Shown: positions 6,630 through 16,073, counted from the stretch's first letter. The stretch: 64,000 bases of DNA from DAMCAP01 sp032059445 (GCA_032059445.1 DAMCAP010000003.1:98867-162866), one strand, 5' to 3'. The notes: generated by a model not told the origin, from the sequence alone. Program-made: numbers and translations.

Positions 6630-9308
6630 TTATGCTACAGGGAAGAAAAACAGCTTGACTAGATACACCCCAATCGGCAGGATATAGACCATCACCCCCG
6701 CCAGAGCCGCGATGCACAAAAAGAGATAATGCACCTGCTTTTGGATAGGAGAGAGGAATTCCAGTAGCCTTTGCTGCCCAAAGAAAAGCACCAGCGCAGC
6801 AACTAAGGCGGTAATCAAGGACGCCGTCAACCCGATCTTGAAGCCTCGTGGGCTAAAAGTAATCTGGATGCTGTTGTTGCCTTGCTCTAAGGGGATCAGC
6901 ATAAAGCTGTCAAAGGCTTTTGCGATTTTTTGCTCTTTGCCGTTGACCAGAGCGGTAAAGCCTTCATCATAGGGGATAGGCAAAAACAGCTTGCCCTTAG
7001 CACCCTCGCTGTAGGCACTGCCCGAAATTGTGTTGTCTTCAGCGGTGAGATCGGCATTTCGAGGGATGTTGCCAAGTACGTCTTGCAGCTTGGTGGTGTC
7101 GATCCCCCAGATGCCAAAGGAGTGAGCGGTGATATTTTTGCGCAGGGTGATGGTTACCTCTACTCGTTCTTTTTCAAACATACCCAGCAGCACCAGCCCG
7201 TTATTGCTTTGCGTAGGGTAATTTTGCATCAGGGTCTTGTTGTTGACTTTGATGATGATGCTATCGTTGATGGGCTCTGCCAGCTGATTGGTGGAACGGT
7301 GGAAGCAGTCAAAATACAAGGCTGTGGGCCCTTCGATGGGGATGGAATAATGTAGGGTGGCAGGCTGAGTGGGGTTTTTAATGGTGATTTTGTGATTGTT
7401 GTTTGCAATTTCGTAGCTGATATTGTTGAAGTTTACCTCGGTAAAGTTGGTTGTAACATAAGCATCACCTGTGGTAAGGGAATCTAGCATGGCTTGACCG
7501 GCTTTGATCCGCTGATCAGCAAGCAGATAGGTGAAATTTTTGTGATCTCCCTCCACCACGACACCAAATGGCATCTGGTAGTCACTTTGATGCAGCCAGT
7601 AGCCGCCGTTGGTATAGACCATCTCACTAGCTGTAGGGTTCACGCTATTGCGAGAGAGGATGTAGCGGTTATTTAGGATTGCATCGGTGATGATAGAGCC
7701 ACCATGAGAGCCTACCTCCATCCAATAGGAAGAGTAACCAAGGCGCTTCATGGCAAACATATAGTCTTGCCGAGTCAGAGAGGTGTAGTGGGCAAGATTG
7801 TTGTAGCCGATAGCGCCCAAGAGGTTTACATCAAAGAGCTTTCGATCGGTTTTTACTCGGTAAAACTGTGGGTCATCGATTTTTCCCCCCATATTGGTAA
7901 TCCAAGAGTAATACTGAGGGGAGTGGGATGCTGCGCCCATATACACTCCGCTGGAGAATATCCCTTCAATCAGCACCATCGCCGCCAAGGCTGCTGCAAA
8001 AACGGGGTAGGAGAGCTTGCCAAGCCGTACCCCCAGCACAAGCAAGAGGTAACCCGCCGCAAAAGCCAGAAACATCAGCAGCAAGTAGCGGTAGCTAGAG
8101 TAGCTGACCCATAGGGTATTGACATAAGAAGACATTTCTTTAAGCTTGTTGGTCAGCAGCAGGTAGGCCAGCACATTGCAGCTGCCCCAGATTGCCAGCG
8201 GCAGCAGGAGCATGACAGGCTTGGTAGAGGGTGCAGCATTGGCTAAGGCATGATCGATACCCACGGCAGCAAGGCTAAGACCGATTAAGATCGGGATAAA
8301 GCCGTAGCGCACTGGGAAAGCCTGATAGCTGCCGGTATGCCACACCTTGTTGATAGGATCGATAAAGAGGGGGATAAACATGAGAAGAAACAAAGAAATA
8401 CCCCACAGCATCCATTTGTTATACTGCTTGATGATCGCTGTCAGCACGCAGCCGATGGCACATAGCGCGCAGCAAAAGAGGATGGATACTGTAGAATAAA
8501 AATGGGTAAAAAAGCTGTTGGTACCGATTGCCTGATCGGCGGTACGGGCAGAGACTAGATACTGGAAGAAAGAGGGCAGCCATATTACGGTGGTGAGCCC
8601 CAGTGCCAGCACAGTGCCTGTGGCAAGGGCAAGAGAAATCTGCCGGATGCCGCTTTTATCTTCTTCAAAGAAATAATAAGCCCCTACAGCAAAGATCACA
8701 AACAAAATTACAGCATAGCTGATGTAATAATTGACGGTAATGATGGCGGTCAGTGCTAAGCTATACCAGAGGAATTTACCGGTCTTTAGCAGATGCATCA
8801 GCGCCAGTGCCAAGAGGGGGAATAGATAAAGAATATCCATCCACACGTTGTTTTGGTAGTACATCATGGTGTAGCCGCTCAAAGCATAGCCTGTGGCAAG
8901 GGAAGCGATGATCAACCTGCGTTTACCCTTGAGGATGCTGTCAAACCAAAATGCGGCGGTAAGGCTGGCGGTCATCGCTTTGAGGATTACGAGGATATTG
9001 GCCCACTCAAGCATGTCGGATTTGTGGATCAGCGGAGTAAGCAGGGTAAAGGGGCTGCATACAAAAAATAGCAGTACGCCCCAGAAGTTCATCCCTCCGG
9101 CAGTTTTAAGGTTATAGCCAAGGCTTAGGCCGTTTTTGAGCAGATCGCCTGTCTGCATCATCAGAGGGATCACCTGCTGGGTCATGTCACACCAGGCGAT
9201 GGTTTTTTCGCCAAAAGGGTAGAGCCCGTAATAGTAATACCCCACGCTTAAGGTCGCCAGCGTAAGCAGCGGCGCTAAAATGAGGGGGAGTTTGCGTTTA
9301 ACTGTCAT
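6630..9308 (-). CDS. YfhO family multipass membrane protein (putative GT-C glycosyltransferase)
   Basis: A large integral membrane protein of 892 aa. The N-terminal two thirds hold about a dozen hydrophobic helices with an early short loop Y-P-F-G-E-K-T-I-A-W-C-D-M-T-Q-Q. Then comes an extracytoplasmic domain (about residues 450-830), and a last pair of helices before the C-terminus. This matches the YfhO/PF09586 family, which is GT-C-like; Bacillus YfhO is associated with lipoteichoic acid glycosylation. The start was moved to 9308 because GGAGG lies just upstream of that ATG and overlaps the earlier in-frame ATG at 9320. It is apparently monocistronic. Confidence 0.85.
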   Translation of the reverse strand: MTVKRKLPLILAPLLTLATLSVGYYYYGLYPFGEKTIAWCDMTQQVIPLMMQTGDLLKNGLSLGYNLKTAGGMNFWGVLLFFVCSPFTLLTPLIHKSDMLEWANILVILKAMTASLTAAFWFDSILKGKRRLIIASLATGYALSGYTMMYYQNNVWMDILYLFPLLALALMHLLKTGKFLWYSLALTAIITVNYYISYAVILFVIFAVGAYYFFEEDKSGIRQISLALATGTVLALGLTTVIWLPSFFQYLVSARTADQAIGTNSFFTHFYSTVSILFCCALCAIGCVLTAIIKQYNKWMLWGISLFLLMFIPLFIDPINKVWHTGSYQAFPVRYGFIPILIGLSLAAVGIDHALANAAPSTKPVMLLLPLAIWGSCNVLAYLLLTNKLKEMSSYVNTLWVSYSSYRYLLLMFLAFAAGYLLLVLGVRLGKLSYPVFAAALAAMVLIEGIFSSGVYMGAASHSPQYYSWITNMGGKIDDPQFYRVKTDRKLFDVNLLGAIGYNNLAHYTSLTRQDYMFAMKRLGYSSYWMEVGSHGGSIITDAILNNRYILSRNSVNPTASEMVYTNGGYWLHQSDYQMPFGVVVEGDHKNFTYLLADQRIKAGQAMLDSLTTGDAYVTTNFTEVNFNNISYEIANNNHKITIKNPTQPATLHYSIPIEGPTALYFDCFHRSTNQLAEPINDSIIIKVNNKTLMQNYPTQSNNGLVLLGMFEKERVEVTITLRKNITAHSFGIWGIDTTKLQDVLGNIPRNADLTAEDNTISGSAYSEGAKGKLFLPIPYDEGFTALVNGKEQKIAKAFDSFMLIPLEQGNNSIQITFSPRGFKIGLTASLITALVAALVLFFGQQRLLEFLSPIQKQVHYLFLCIAALAGVMVYILPIGVYLVKLFFFPVA

Positions 9309-9525
9309 AATATCCTCCATGGGACATTTTTTTGTGGTTTTATTAAACCATATATGGCATCATGTAGTATACTCTAAATAAAAGAAGATTTCTATATGAT
9401 TATGCTACTAAATTTTGTATAAATTTTACCAGAGGGGGGTGGGGGTGTTTTTAGTTATAATCCCCGTTGTATCTTGCAAAGTGGAGAAAATCCTACGAAT
9501 CGTGGGATTGATAATTGCATTTACT
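9309..9525. other. Intergenic region between the divergent YfhO-type gene and the recA repeat array
   Basis: No convincing gene. AT-rich sequence with a G-rich tract (AGAGGGGGGTGGGGGTG near 9431) and no clear promoter consensus that I can assign with confidence. Confidence 0.4.
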
Positions 9526-9870
9526 ACGTGTTTGGTATATAATTATACAATAAGCGTAGCTTATTGTATAATTGCCCATAGCCGTAGGCTGGGCGTTAAG
9601 AATAAGTTGGTATAAGAAACGTTTGTGTTTCTTATGCAATAAGCGTAGCTTATTGTATAATTGCCCATAGCCGTAGGCTAGGTATAAAAAGCTTGTATAA
9701 GAGACCTTTGTGTTTATCATTCAATAAGGGTAGCTTCTTGGATAATTACTATAGTCATAGGCTGGGTTTAAAGAGCTTATAGAAGAACACCTGGCCTTAT
9801 TATATCATAAGTGCAGTTTATTGCATAATTGCCTATAGACTTCGGCTGGGCACGAGCAATAAGCTTGTAT
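9526..9870 (+). repeat. Four tandem, progressively degenerate hairpin repeats upstream of recA
   Basis: Four units start near 9526, 9619, 9704 and 9788, with a period of about 84-93 bases. Each contains a first palindrome (AATAAGC-GTA-GCTTATT) followed by a second (GCCCATAGCC-GTA-GGCTGGGC). Unit 1 is nearly ideal: a 15-bp perfect stem AATTATACAATAAGC at 9541-9555 pairs with 9559-9573 around a GTA loop. Unit 2 keeps the core, while units 3 and 4 carry many substitutions. A further stem ATAAGAAAC/GTTTCTTAT (9612-9620 with 9627-9635) joins units 1 and 2. Open frames across it encode only repetitive low-complexity peptide, so it is treated as non-coding. Confidence 0.8.
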
Positions 9871-9978
9871 TATACAATAACAGTATGCGAAATTCTCAAG
9901 CGTTTAATCTCATACCCTGTACGTTTGGGGTGTGGGTTGACTGCAAAAATTGGTAAGAAGAGCAACGGAGGTATAACG

Positions 9979-11055
9979 ATGTCAGAAAAATCAAAAGCTT
10001 TAGACACTGCCCTCTCACAGATAGAAAAACAATTTGGCAAGGGTGCCATTATGCGTATGGGCCAAAACAGCCATCTGCAGGTGGAGGCGATCCCAACAGG
10101 CTCGATTGCGCTGGATATGGCGCTGGGCATCGGCGGCATGCCCAAGGGCAGAATCGTAGAGATCTACGGGCCTGAAAGCTCGGGTAAAACCACCGTTGCC
10201 TTACATGTAGTTGCCGAAGCCCAGAAGGCAGGCGGTGAGGCGGTATTTATCGACGTAGAGCACGCCCTTGACCCCATCTATGCCAAGGCACTTGGTGTAG
10301 ATATCGACTCGCTACTGGTCAGCCAGCCTGACACAGGCGAGCAAGCACTGGAGATCTGCGAAGCGCTGGTGCGTTCCGGTGCCGTGGATGTGGTTGTCGT
10401 CGACTCGGTAGCGGCTATGGTTACCAAGGCAGAGATCGAGGGCGAAATGGGTGACTCCCATGTGGGCTTGCAGGCTAGGCTGATGAGCCAGGCACTGAGA
10501 AAGCTTACCGGTGCCATCTCCAAATCAAATGCAGTGGTGATCTTTATCAACCAGCTGCGTGAAAAGATCGGTATAAGCTACGGTAACCCTGAAACAACCC
10601 CCGGTGGTCGTGCGCTGAAGTTTTACTCCTCAGTGCGCCTTGACATCCGCAGGATCGAGCAGATCAAATCGGGTGGTGAAATTATCGGAAACCGTACCCG
10701 TGCCAAGGTTGTCAAAAATAAGGTCGCTCCTCCCTTTAAAGAGGCGGAGTTTGACATCATGTATGGTCAGGGCATCTCAAAAGAGGGTGAAATCCTCGAT
10801 CTTGCAGTCAACCTTGATATCATCAACAAAAGCGGCTCTTGGTTTAGCTATAATGAAATGCGCCTTGGTCAAGGTCGTGATAAGGTCAAGGAGTATTTTA
10901 AGACCAACCCCGAGCTATTAAACGAAATCGGGCAGAAGGTACGGGAAAACGCCTCAAAACTGACCAATGACAAGGGCAGTAAGAAGGGCATCACCAAAAC
11001 CGCCTCAAAATCTCCTGACGTAGATGTGGATGATGAGGCTGCCGCAGAAGAATAA
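9979..11055 (+). CDS. recA: Recombinase RecA
   Basis: RecA forms ATP-dependent filaments on single-stranded DNA, catalyses strand exchange and triggers LexA self-cleavage. The 358-aa protein has the Walker A G-P-E-S-S-G-K-T at residues 64-71, the V-V-V-V-D-S-V-A-A Walker B strand, the L2 loop region around F-I-N-Q-L-R-E-K-I-G, and an acidic tail (D-V-D-V-D-D-E-A-A-A-E-E). I use ATG 9979 behind ACGGAGG. The frame is open 50 codons further upstream, but that part overlaps the repeat array and lacks RecA similarity. The recX start overlaps the recA stop (TAATG), implying translational coupling. I saw no obvious LexA box in the 100 bases before the gene. Confidence 0.98.
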   Translation: MSEKSKALDTALSQIEKQFGKGAIMRMGQNSHLQVEAIPTGSIALDMALGIGGMPKGRIVEIYGPESSGKTTVALHVVAEAQKAGGEAVFIDVEHALDPIYAKALGVDIDSLLVSQPDTGEQALEICEALVRSGAVDVVVVDSVAAMVTKAEIEGEMGDSHVGLQARLMSQALRKLTGAISKSNAVVIFINQLREKIGISYGNPETTPGGRALKFYSSVRLDIRRIEQIKSGGEIIGNRTRAKVVKNKVAPPFKEAEFDIMYGQGISKEGEILDLAVNLDIINKSGSWFSYNEMRLGQGRDKVKEYFKTNPELLNEIGQKVRENASKLTNDKGSKKGITKTASKSPDVDVDDEAAAEE

Positions 11056-11669
11056 TGCAGATTACAGACCTACATACCACCAAAAAAGGTAGGATTTCTG
11101 TGTATGTCGACGGGGAGTTTACCTTTACGGTGGATCAAGAAAGCTGCCTGATGGCAAAACTCAAGATCGGGCAGGAGGTCAGCATCGAGGGATTAAATGA
11201 GCTGATGCGCGCCTCTCAGCTTAAAGCAGCCAAGGAGAAGGCACTGGGTTTACTTTCCCGCCGCAGCTACAGCAAAGGGCAGCTCAAGGAGCGGCTGACA
11301 CGCCATACCGATGAAGATGCTGCTCTCGAAGCGGTGGAGCGGATGGAAGAGATCGGGCTGGTCGACGACCTTGACTATGCCCTACGCTTTGCTCGAGATC
11401 TATATCATCTAAAGCACTTGGCTCCAGCCCGCATTAAGCAGGAGCTACGACAAAAGGGCATTGACAGCGAGATCATCAGCGAGAGCTTAGAGCAGTTTGA
11501 CCAAGATGACAATGTAGAGCGGGCCCTAAGTTACCTAGGCAGGAAGTATAGCAGCCTTAGCGACGAAAAAACCCGCAAGCGGGCATTTGCCCAGCTGCAG
11601 CGCTTGGGCTATAGCTACAGCGAGATCGGCAGCGCCCTGCGACTCTATGATGAGGAGCAGGAGCAGTAA
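11055..11669 (+). CDS. recX: Regulatory protein RecX
   Basis: RecX binds the RecA filament and limits its extension and coprotease activity. The 204-aa product is made of three-helix repeats; S-R-R-S-Y-S-K-G-Q-L-K-E-R-L begins the conserved RecX core, followed by the A-P-A-R-I-K-Q-E-L-R-Q-K-G-I repeat. The N-terminal 60 residues (I-T-D-L-H-T-T-K-K-G-R-I-S-V-Y-V-D-G) form the small beta domain common in Firmicute RecX. The ATG overlaps the last base of the recA stop codon, so expression should follow recA. Confidence 0.93.
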   Translation: MQITDLHTTKKGRISVYVDGEFTFTVDQESCLMAKLKIGQEVSIEGLNELMRASQLKAAKEKALGLLSRRSYSKGQLKERLTRHTDEDAALEAVERMEEIGLVDDLDYALRFARDLYHLKHLAPARIKQELRQKGIDSEIISESLEQFDQDDNVERALSYLGRKYSSLSDEKTRKRAFAQLQRLGYSYSEIGSALRLYDEEQEQ

Positions 11670-11812
11670 GTGGCTTGTATTTGCTTGGGGCGTTGGGCCC
11701 TTTGGTATAAAGCCACGCGGCATGCTATACACAAGGTGTGTAGCTGCTTAAAACCATCATAGTTGCTTACCGGCGGCTGATTTGATCGTAAATTGAAAGA
11801 AACAACACAAAA

Positions 11813-11843
11813 GATACCGCCCGAGGCTTGCTTTGGCGGTATC
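11813..11843 (+). other. Hairpin in the recX-rimO spacer
   Basis: A perfect 9-bp stem GATACCGCC/GGCGGTATC with a 13-base loop lies 70 bases before rimO. No T-run follows, so it is not a standard terminator; it may be a partial attenuator or RNA-stability element. Confidence 0.45.
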
Positions 11844-11915
11844 ATAGGATTATAGCAAAGCTTCTCGGGTTACACTATACCCGAAAGGCGCAAAATAGAT
11901 TGGAGTTCGTTTATT

Positions 11916-13247
11916 ATGGGGATAAAGATAGGATTGGTTTCGCTTGGCTGCTCCAAAAACCAAGTGGATGCAGAGCGGATGCTTTCTTCGCTGGTAGGAG
12001 AAGGCTTTGAGCTGTGCAATGACGCCGCTATGTGTGACGCAGTGGTGATCAACACTTGCGGATTTATCGAGGATGCCAAGCGGGAGTCGATTGAGGCAAT
12101 TTTGGAGTTTTGCAATATGAAAGGCAGCAGGCTTAAGGCTGTAGCGGTTACAGGCTGCTTGGCTGAGCGCTATCGTGAGCAGCTGGCAATCGAAATACCC
12201 GAGGTGGATGTAGTGCTGGGCATTGGCTCCAACAAGCATCTGGGGGATGCTCTAAAGGCTGCGATTGCAGGCAACAAAACCTTAAGCTTCGAAGAAAAAA
12301 CCGACCTAAGTCTTGAAGGCGACCGTATCATCATCAACCAGCCCTACTTCGCTTACCTCAAGGTGGCGGAGGGCTGCGACAACCGATGTTGTTACTGTGC
12401 CATCCCCGACATACGGGGCAAGTTTCGCAGCCGTAGGATGGAAGATATCTTAGAAGAAGCGAAGAAGCTGACTGCCGCCGGTGTAGTAGAGCTCAATGTG
12501 GTAGCGCAGGATACCACCCGCTACGGTGAAGATTTATATGGCAAGCTGATGCTGCCTGAGCTGCTGCGGGAGCTGTGTAAGATCGAGGGTGTGCGTTGGA
12601 TCAGGCTGCTCTATTGCTACCCTGACCGTGTGACCGACGAGCTGATCGATGTGATTGCCGCCGAGCCTAAGATCGTAAAGTATATTGACATGCCTTTGCA
12701 GCATATCAATGACGGTATCTTGAAATCTATGAACCGCCGCGGTGACAGTAAGCTGATCAAAGAGGTGCTCGGTAAGCTTCGTGACAAAATCGAAGGAGTA
12801 GCGATCCGTACGACCTTTATCGTGGGCTTGCCCGGAGAGGGAGAAGCGGAGTTTGAGGAGCTGTGTAAGTTTGTAGATGACTGTGGCTTCGAGCGTCTAG
12901 GCTGCTTTGCCTACTCCCCTGAGGAGGGCACCCCCGCCTTTGGTATGGAAGATCAGGTGGAGGACGAAATTAAGCATAGGCGTGCCGACGCAGTGATGGA
13001 GCTACAGATGGGTATTGCCGAGAGCATCAGCAGATCCTTAGTAGGCAGGCAGCTTACAGTGCTGTGTGAGGGATATGACGAGGAAAGCGGCTGCTTTATC
13101 GGGCGCAGCTATATGGATGCCCCTGATATCGATACCCGTGTATACTTCCGCAGCAGGGCTGGCCGCGAAGCAGGGGAGTTTGTAGAGGTGATCATCGAGA
13201 GCGCCTCGGGATACGACGTAACAGGCACAGCGGTAGAAGAACAATAG
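11916..13247 (+). CDS. rimO: Ribosomal protein uS12 methylthiotransferase RimO
   Basis: A radical-SAM methylthiotransferase of 443 aa that adds a methylthio group to an aspartate of ribosomal protein S12. The order of domains is typical: N-terminal UPF0004 domain with cluster cysteines (G-C-S-K-N, T-C-G-F, G-C-L-A), the radical-SAM motif C-D-N-R-C-C-Y-C (C-x3-C-x2-C), and a C-terminal TRAM domain. The start M-G-I-K-I-G-L-V-S-L-G-C-S-K-N is characteristic of RimO rather than MiaB. It heads a same-strand run with pgsA, cysS and mtnN. Confidence 0.94.
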   Translation: MGIKIGLVSLGCSKNQVDAERMLSSLVGEGFELCNDAAMCDAVVINTCGFIEDAKRESIEAILEFCNMKGSRLKAVAVTGCLAERYREQLAIEIPEVDVVLGIGSNKHLGDALKAAIAGNKTLSFEEKTDLSLEGDRIIINQPYFAYLKVAEGCDNRCCYCAIPDIRGKFRSRRMEDILEEAKKLTAAGVVELNVVAQDTTRYGEDLYGKLMLPELLRELCKIEGVRWIRLLYCYPDRVTDELIDVIAAEPKIVKYIDMPLQHINDGILKSMNRRGDSKLIKEVLGKLRDKIEGVAIRTTFIVGLPGEGEAEFEELCKFVDDCGFERLGCFAYSPEEGTPAFGMEDQVEDEIKHRRADAVMELQMGIAESISRSLVGRQLTVLCEGYDEESGCFIGRSYMDAPDIDTRVYFRSRAGREAGEFVEVIIESASGYDVTGTAVEEQ

Positions 13248-13301
13248 GATCAGCCCGATGGGTGCAGACAAATATCTTCGGGCAGAAATGGACGATAGCA
13301 T

Positions 13302-13871
13302 ATGAATTTACCCAATAAGCTTACACTGCTGCGTGTAGCGATGATCCCTGTATTTGTGTATCTGATGCTGGGTCTGCCGATAGAGCGGGGATTTTTGCCG
13401 GCAGCAATCGTTTTTGCTGCGGCTTCTTTTACCGATTTCTTAGACGGCTACATCGCGCGGCGAGATAACCTAATTACCGACTTTGGTAAGCTGATGGATC
13501 CCCTTGCTGACAAGCTGCTGGTAACCGCCGCCCTGATCGGCATGGTGGCGCTAGAGATTGCCCCCGCAGTGGCGATTATCATCATTCTTTCTCGAGAGTT
13601 TATCGTTACCTCCATCCGTCTGGTGGCTGCGGGTAACGGTCGTGTAATAGCTGCCGACAAGTGGGGCAAGTTTAAAACCGTATCTCAGATGCTCTGGATC
13701 ATCTATGTACTGCTCTTTTACTGGGCAGTGAGCAGTCTGGGGCTATCTGAAGGGGTGATCTTGCTGGGGCATCGCTTCGAGACCTTTTTGATGCTGGTGA
13801 CTACTTTGCTGACGGTGCTTTCGGGAGCCAATTATATAGTCAAAAATAAAGATATCTTCCTCAACAACTAA
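13302..13871 (+). CDS. pgsA: CDP-diacylglycerol-glycerol-3-phosphate 3-phosphatidyltransferase
   Basis: An integral membrane enzyme of 189 aa that makes phosphatidylglycerophosphate, the first step to phosphatidylglycerol and cardiolipin. The complete CDP-alcohol phosphatidyltransferase signature D-x2-D-G-x2-A-R-x8-G-x3-D-x3-D is present, with aspartates at residues 45, 48, 66 and 70. Several hydrophobic helices surround it. The ATG at 13302 lies 54 bases after rimO with only a weak ribosome site. rimO-pgsA adjacency is widespread in Clostridia, which supports the call. Confidence 0.93.
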   Translation: MNLPNKLTLLRVAMIPVFVYLMLGLPIERGFLPAAIVFAAASFTDFLDGYIARRDNLITDFGKLMDPLADKLLVTAALIGMVALEIAPAVAIIIILSREFIVTSIRLVAAGNGRVIAADKWGKFKTVSQMLWIIYVLLFYWAVSSLGLSEGVILLGHRFETFLMLVTTLLTVLSGANYIVKNKDIFLNN

Positions 13872-13958
13872 TAAGCCAAGAAGCTATTATGCTAGTGGCA
13901 CAGGGCAGGGGCTTTTGTGGCATTTAAGCTGCCAATGCGGCGGAAAAGGAGTAAGACA

Positions 13959-15365
13959 ATGAAGATTTTTAACACATTGACCCGAACTAAAGAAGAATTT
14001 ATACCGCTAGAGCCAATGAAGGCCAAGATTTATGCCTGCGGCCCTACTGTATATAACTTTATCCATATCGGCAATGCCCGCCCACTCTGTGTATTTGATA
14101 CGCTGCGGCGTTATTTAGAGTACAAGGGCTACGAGGTTACCTTCGTGCAGAACTTTACCGATATCGATGATAAGATCATTAAGCGTGCCAACGATGAAGG
14201 TGTAAGCCTAAAGGATGTTTCGGAGCGCTTTATCAAGGAGTTTAAGATCGACTCCGCGGGGCTGGGCGTAAGGCCTGCTACCATCCACCCTAAGGCAACC
14301 GAATCGGTAGATATGATCCTCGAGGTTGTGAGCGATCTGATCAAAAAGGGCTATGCCTATGAGGCCGACGGCAGCGTATACTTCAGAAGCAGGAAGTTTG
14401 AGGGCTATGGTAAGCTCTCTCACATGCCGCTAGAGGATCTCGATGCAGGCAACCGTATCGACGTAACCGAGGTTAAGGAAGATAGTCTTGACTTCGTGCT
14501 ATGGAAGGCTGCAAAGCCCGGCGAGCCCTATTGGGAGTCGCCTTGGGGCAAGGGCAGACCAGGCTGGCATATAGAGTGCACAGCTATGATCAAGAAGCAC
14601 CTAGGCGATACCATTGATATCCACACCGGCGGGCAGGATCTTGTATTCCCTCACCACGAGAATGAAATTGCTCAGGGTGAGTGCTATACCGGTACAGAAT
14701 ATGCGCGCTACTGGATGCACAACGGCTTTGTCAATATTGATAATCAAAAAATGTCAAAGAGCCTTGGCAACTTCTTTACCACTAGGGATGTAGCCGAGAA
14801 GTTTGGCTATGAGCCGATCCGCTTCATGATGCTACAGGCACATTACCGCAGCCCCATCAACTATAGCTACGATGTTATTGAGCAGAGCAAGGCTGCGCTT
14901 GAGCGCCTGTACACCTGCCGTGATCACATCGACTTCATGCTGCAAAACGGCACTGAGGAGCTGACTGGGGGCGAAGAGGAGTTTAAGGCTGCCATCAACG
15001 CTAGCAAAAAGAAGTTTGAAGAAGCGATGGACGATGATCTAAATACTGCGGATGCTACAGGTGCCCTCTTTGAAATGGTGCGTGAGATCAACAGCTACCT
15101 GACCACCCCTCGTCATATAGAAACGGTCACCTATGCTGCCGAAGTGTTTGATACGCTCTGCGGTGTATTGGGGTTGCTTTATAATCGTAAGAAGGAAACC
15201 CTTGATAGCGAGATCGACGCACTGATCGCAGAGCGTCAGCAGGCAAGGAAGGATAAAAACTTCAAGCGTGCCGACGAAATCCGCGACCAGCTTAAGGCGG
15301 AAGGCATCATTTTGGAGGATACCCCTCAGGGTGTGAAGTGGAAAAGAGAAGGAGATAAGGCATAA
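13959..15365 (+). CDS. cysS: Cysteine-tRNA ligase
   Basis: Class I aminoacyl-tRNA synthetase of 468 aa charging tRNA-Cys. The HIGH motif appears as F-I-H-I-G-N-A-R-P and the KMSKS motif as N-Q-K-M-S-K-S-L-G-N. Zinc-site residues are the cysteines in Y-A-C-G-P-T and H-I-E-C-T-A-M-I and the H-H-E-N-E segment. The start was moved from the longest frame (13917) to ATG 13959, where AAAGGAG precedes and the protein begins M-K-I-F-N-T-L-T as expected. The stop overlaps the mtnN start (TAATG). Confidence 0.96.
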   Translation: MKIFNTLTRTKEEFIPLEPMKAKIYACGPTVYNFIHIGNARPLCVFDTLRRYLEYKGYEVTFVQNFTDIDDKIIKRANDEGVSLKDVSERFIKEFKIDSAGLGVRPATIHPKATESVDMILEVVSDLIKKGYAYEADGSVYFRSRKFEGYGKLSHMPLEDLDAGNRIDVTEVKEDSLDFVLWKAAKPGEPYWESPWGKGRPGWHIECTAMIKKHLGDTIDIHTGGQDLVFPHHENEIAQGECYTGTEYARYWMHNGFVNIDNQKMSKSLGNFFTTRDVAEKFGYEPIRFMMLQAHYRSPINYSYDVIEQSKAALERLYTCRDHIDFMLQNGTEELTGGEEEFKAAINASKKKFEEAMDDDLNTADATGALFEMVREINSYLTTPRHIETVTYAAEVFDTLCGVLGLLYNRKKETLDSEIDALIAERQQARKDKNFKRADEIRDQLKAEGIILEDTPQGVKWKREGDKA

Positions 15366-16051
15366 TGGTGTGGGGAATCATCGGGGCAATGGATGTAGAG
15401 GTTGCGATCCTCAGAGAAGCGATGACGGTGGAAAAGGAGCAGGTGATCTACGGCTCCACCTACTACACAGGCACCCTGCACGGCCATAAGCTTGTGCTGG
15501 TGTGCTGTAGTGTCGCCACCATCAATGCTGCTCTCTGCGCGTCGGTGATGATCCGTGAGATGGGGGCAACCCACATCGTCAACATCGGTATCGCCGGTGG
15601 CATGGACAGTAGCCTCAAGGTGCTGGATGTAGTGATCAGCAAGGATGCTGGGTTCCATGATACACAGCCAGGAGTCTGTGATCGTTTCTATCCTTATACC
15701 AATATCTTTCCTGCTGATGAGGCGCTGATCAAGCGTGCCGCTGATGCATGTAAGAGGATCGAGAGCAAGGGCTTTGCTTACAAGATCGGCCGTGTGGCTA
15801 CGGGAGATGTATTTGTATCCTCCACCGAGCAGAAGGAACGAATCAATGCCCGCCTTGAAAATCCCCTCTGTGTAGAGATGGAGGGTGCAGCCATCGCACA
15901 GGCTGCGCATATGAATGCTGTACCTTTTGTGATTATCCGCACCATCTCCGACTTTGCCGATGAAGGGGCAGATATGAGCTATGAGGAGTTTGAGAAGCTA
16001 GCTGCAGATCAGTCTTCGACTATCATTATTGAAATGCTAAAAGGCGCATAG
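15365..16051 (+). CDS. mtnN: 5'-methylthioadenosine/S-adenosylhomocysteine nucleosidase
   Basis: MTAN/Pfs hydrolyses methylthioadenosine and S-adenosylhomocysteine to adenine and the thioribose sugar, recycling SAM by-products. The 228-aa protein begins M-V-W-G-I-I-G-A-M-D-V-E-V, shows the G-I-A-G-G phosphorylase loop, the E-M-E-G-A-A substrate motif, and the catalytic aspartate in R-T-I-S-D-F-A-D. It starts on the last base of the cysS stop, so it is translationally coupled. Pairing with cysS makes sense, as homocysteine-derived sulfur can feed cysteine synthesis, though that is inference. Confidence 0.94.
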   Translation: MVWGIIGAMDVEVAILREAMTVEKEQVIYGSTYYTGTLHGHKLVLVCCSVATINAALCASVMIREMGATHIVNIGIAGGMDSSLKVLDVVISKDAGFHDTQPGVCDRFYPYTNIFPADEALIKRAADACKRIESKGFAYKIGRVATGDVFVSSTEQKERINARLENPLCVEMEGAAIAQAAHMNAVPFVIIRTISDFADEGADMSYEEFEKLAADQSSTIIIEMLKGA

Positions 16052-16073
16052 AGTAGTTACTTTGGCTGTGCCC

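Noticed and set aside
9493..9720. 75-codon minus-strand frame in the recA upstream region
   Set aside because: It spans two hairpin repeat units and encodes a repetitive low-complexity peptide; no ribosome site. The repeats explain it.
9526..9870. CRISPR array
   Set aside because: Only four diverged copies with a palindromic unit, variable spacing, no unique spacers and no cas genes.
9829..9978. 50-codon extension at the start of recA
   Set aside because: It overlaps the repeat array; the ATG at 9979 has the ribosome site and matches RecA N-termini.
9880..9978. LexA/SOS box upstream of recA
   Set aside because: I could not find a convincing inverted GAAC-N4-GTTC type site; not reported as regulatory.
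13872..13958. T-box leader upstream of cysS
   Set aside because: Only 87 bases separate pgsA and cysS and no T-box core or antiterminator pattern is visible.
15320..15370. SAM riboswitch before mtnN
   Set aside because: mtnN starts within the cysS stop, leaving no leader for a riboswitch.
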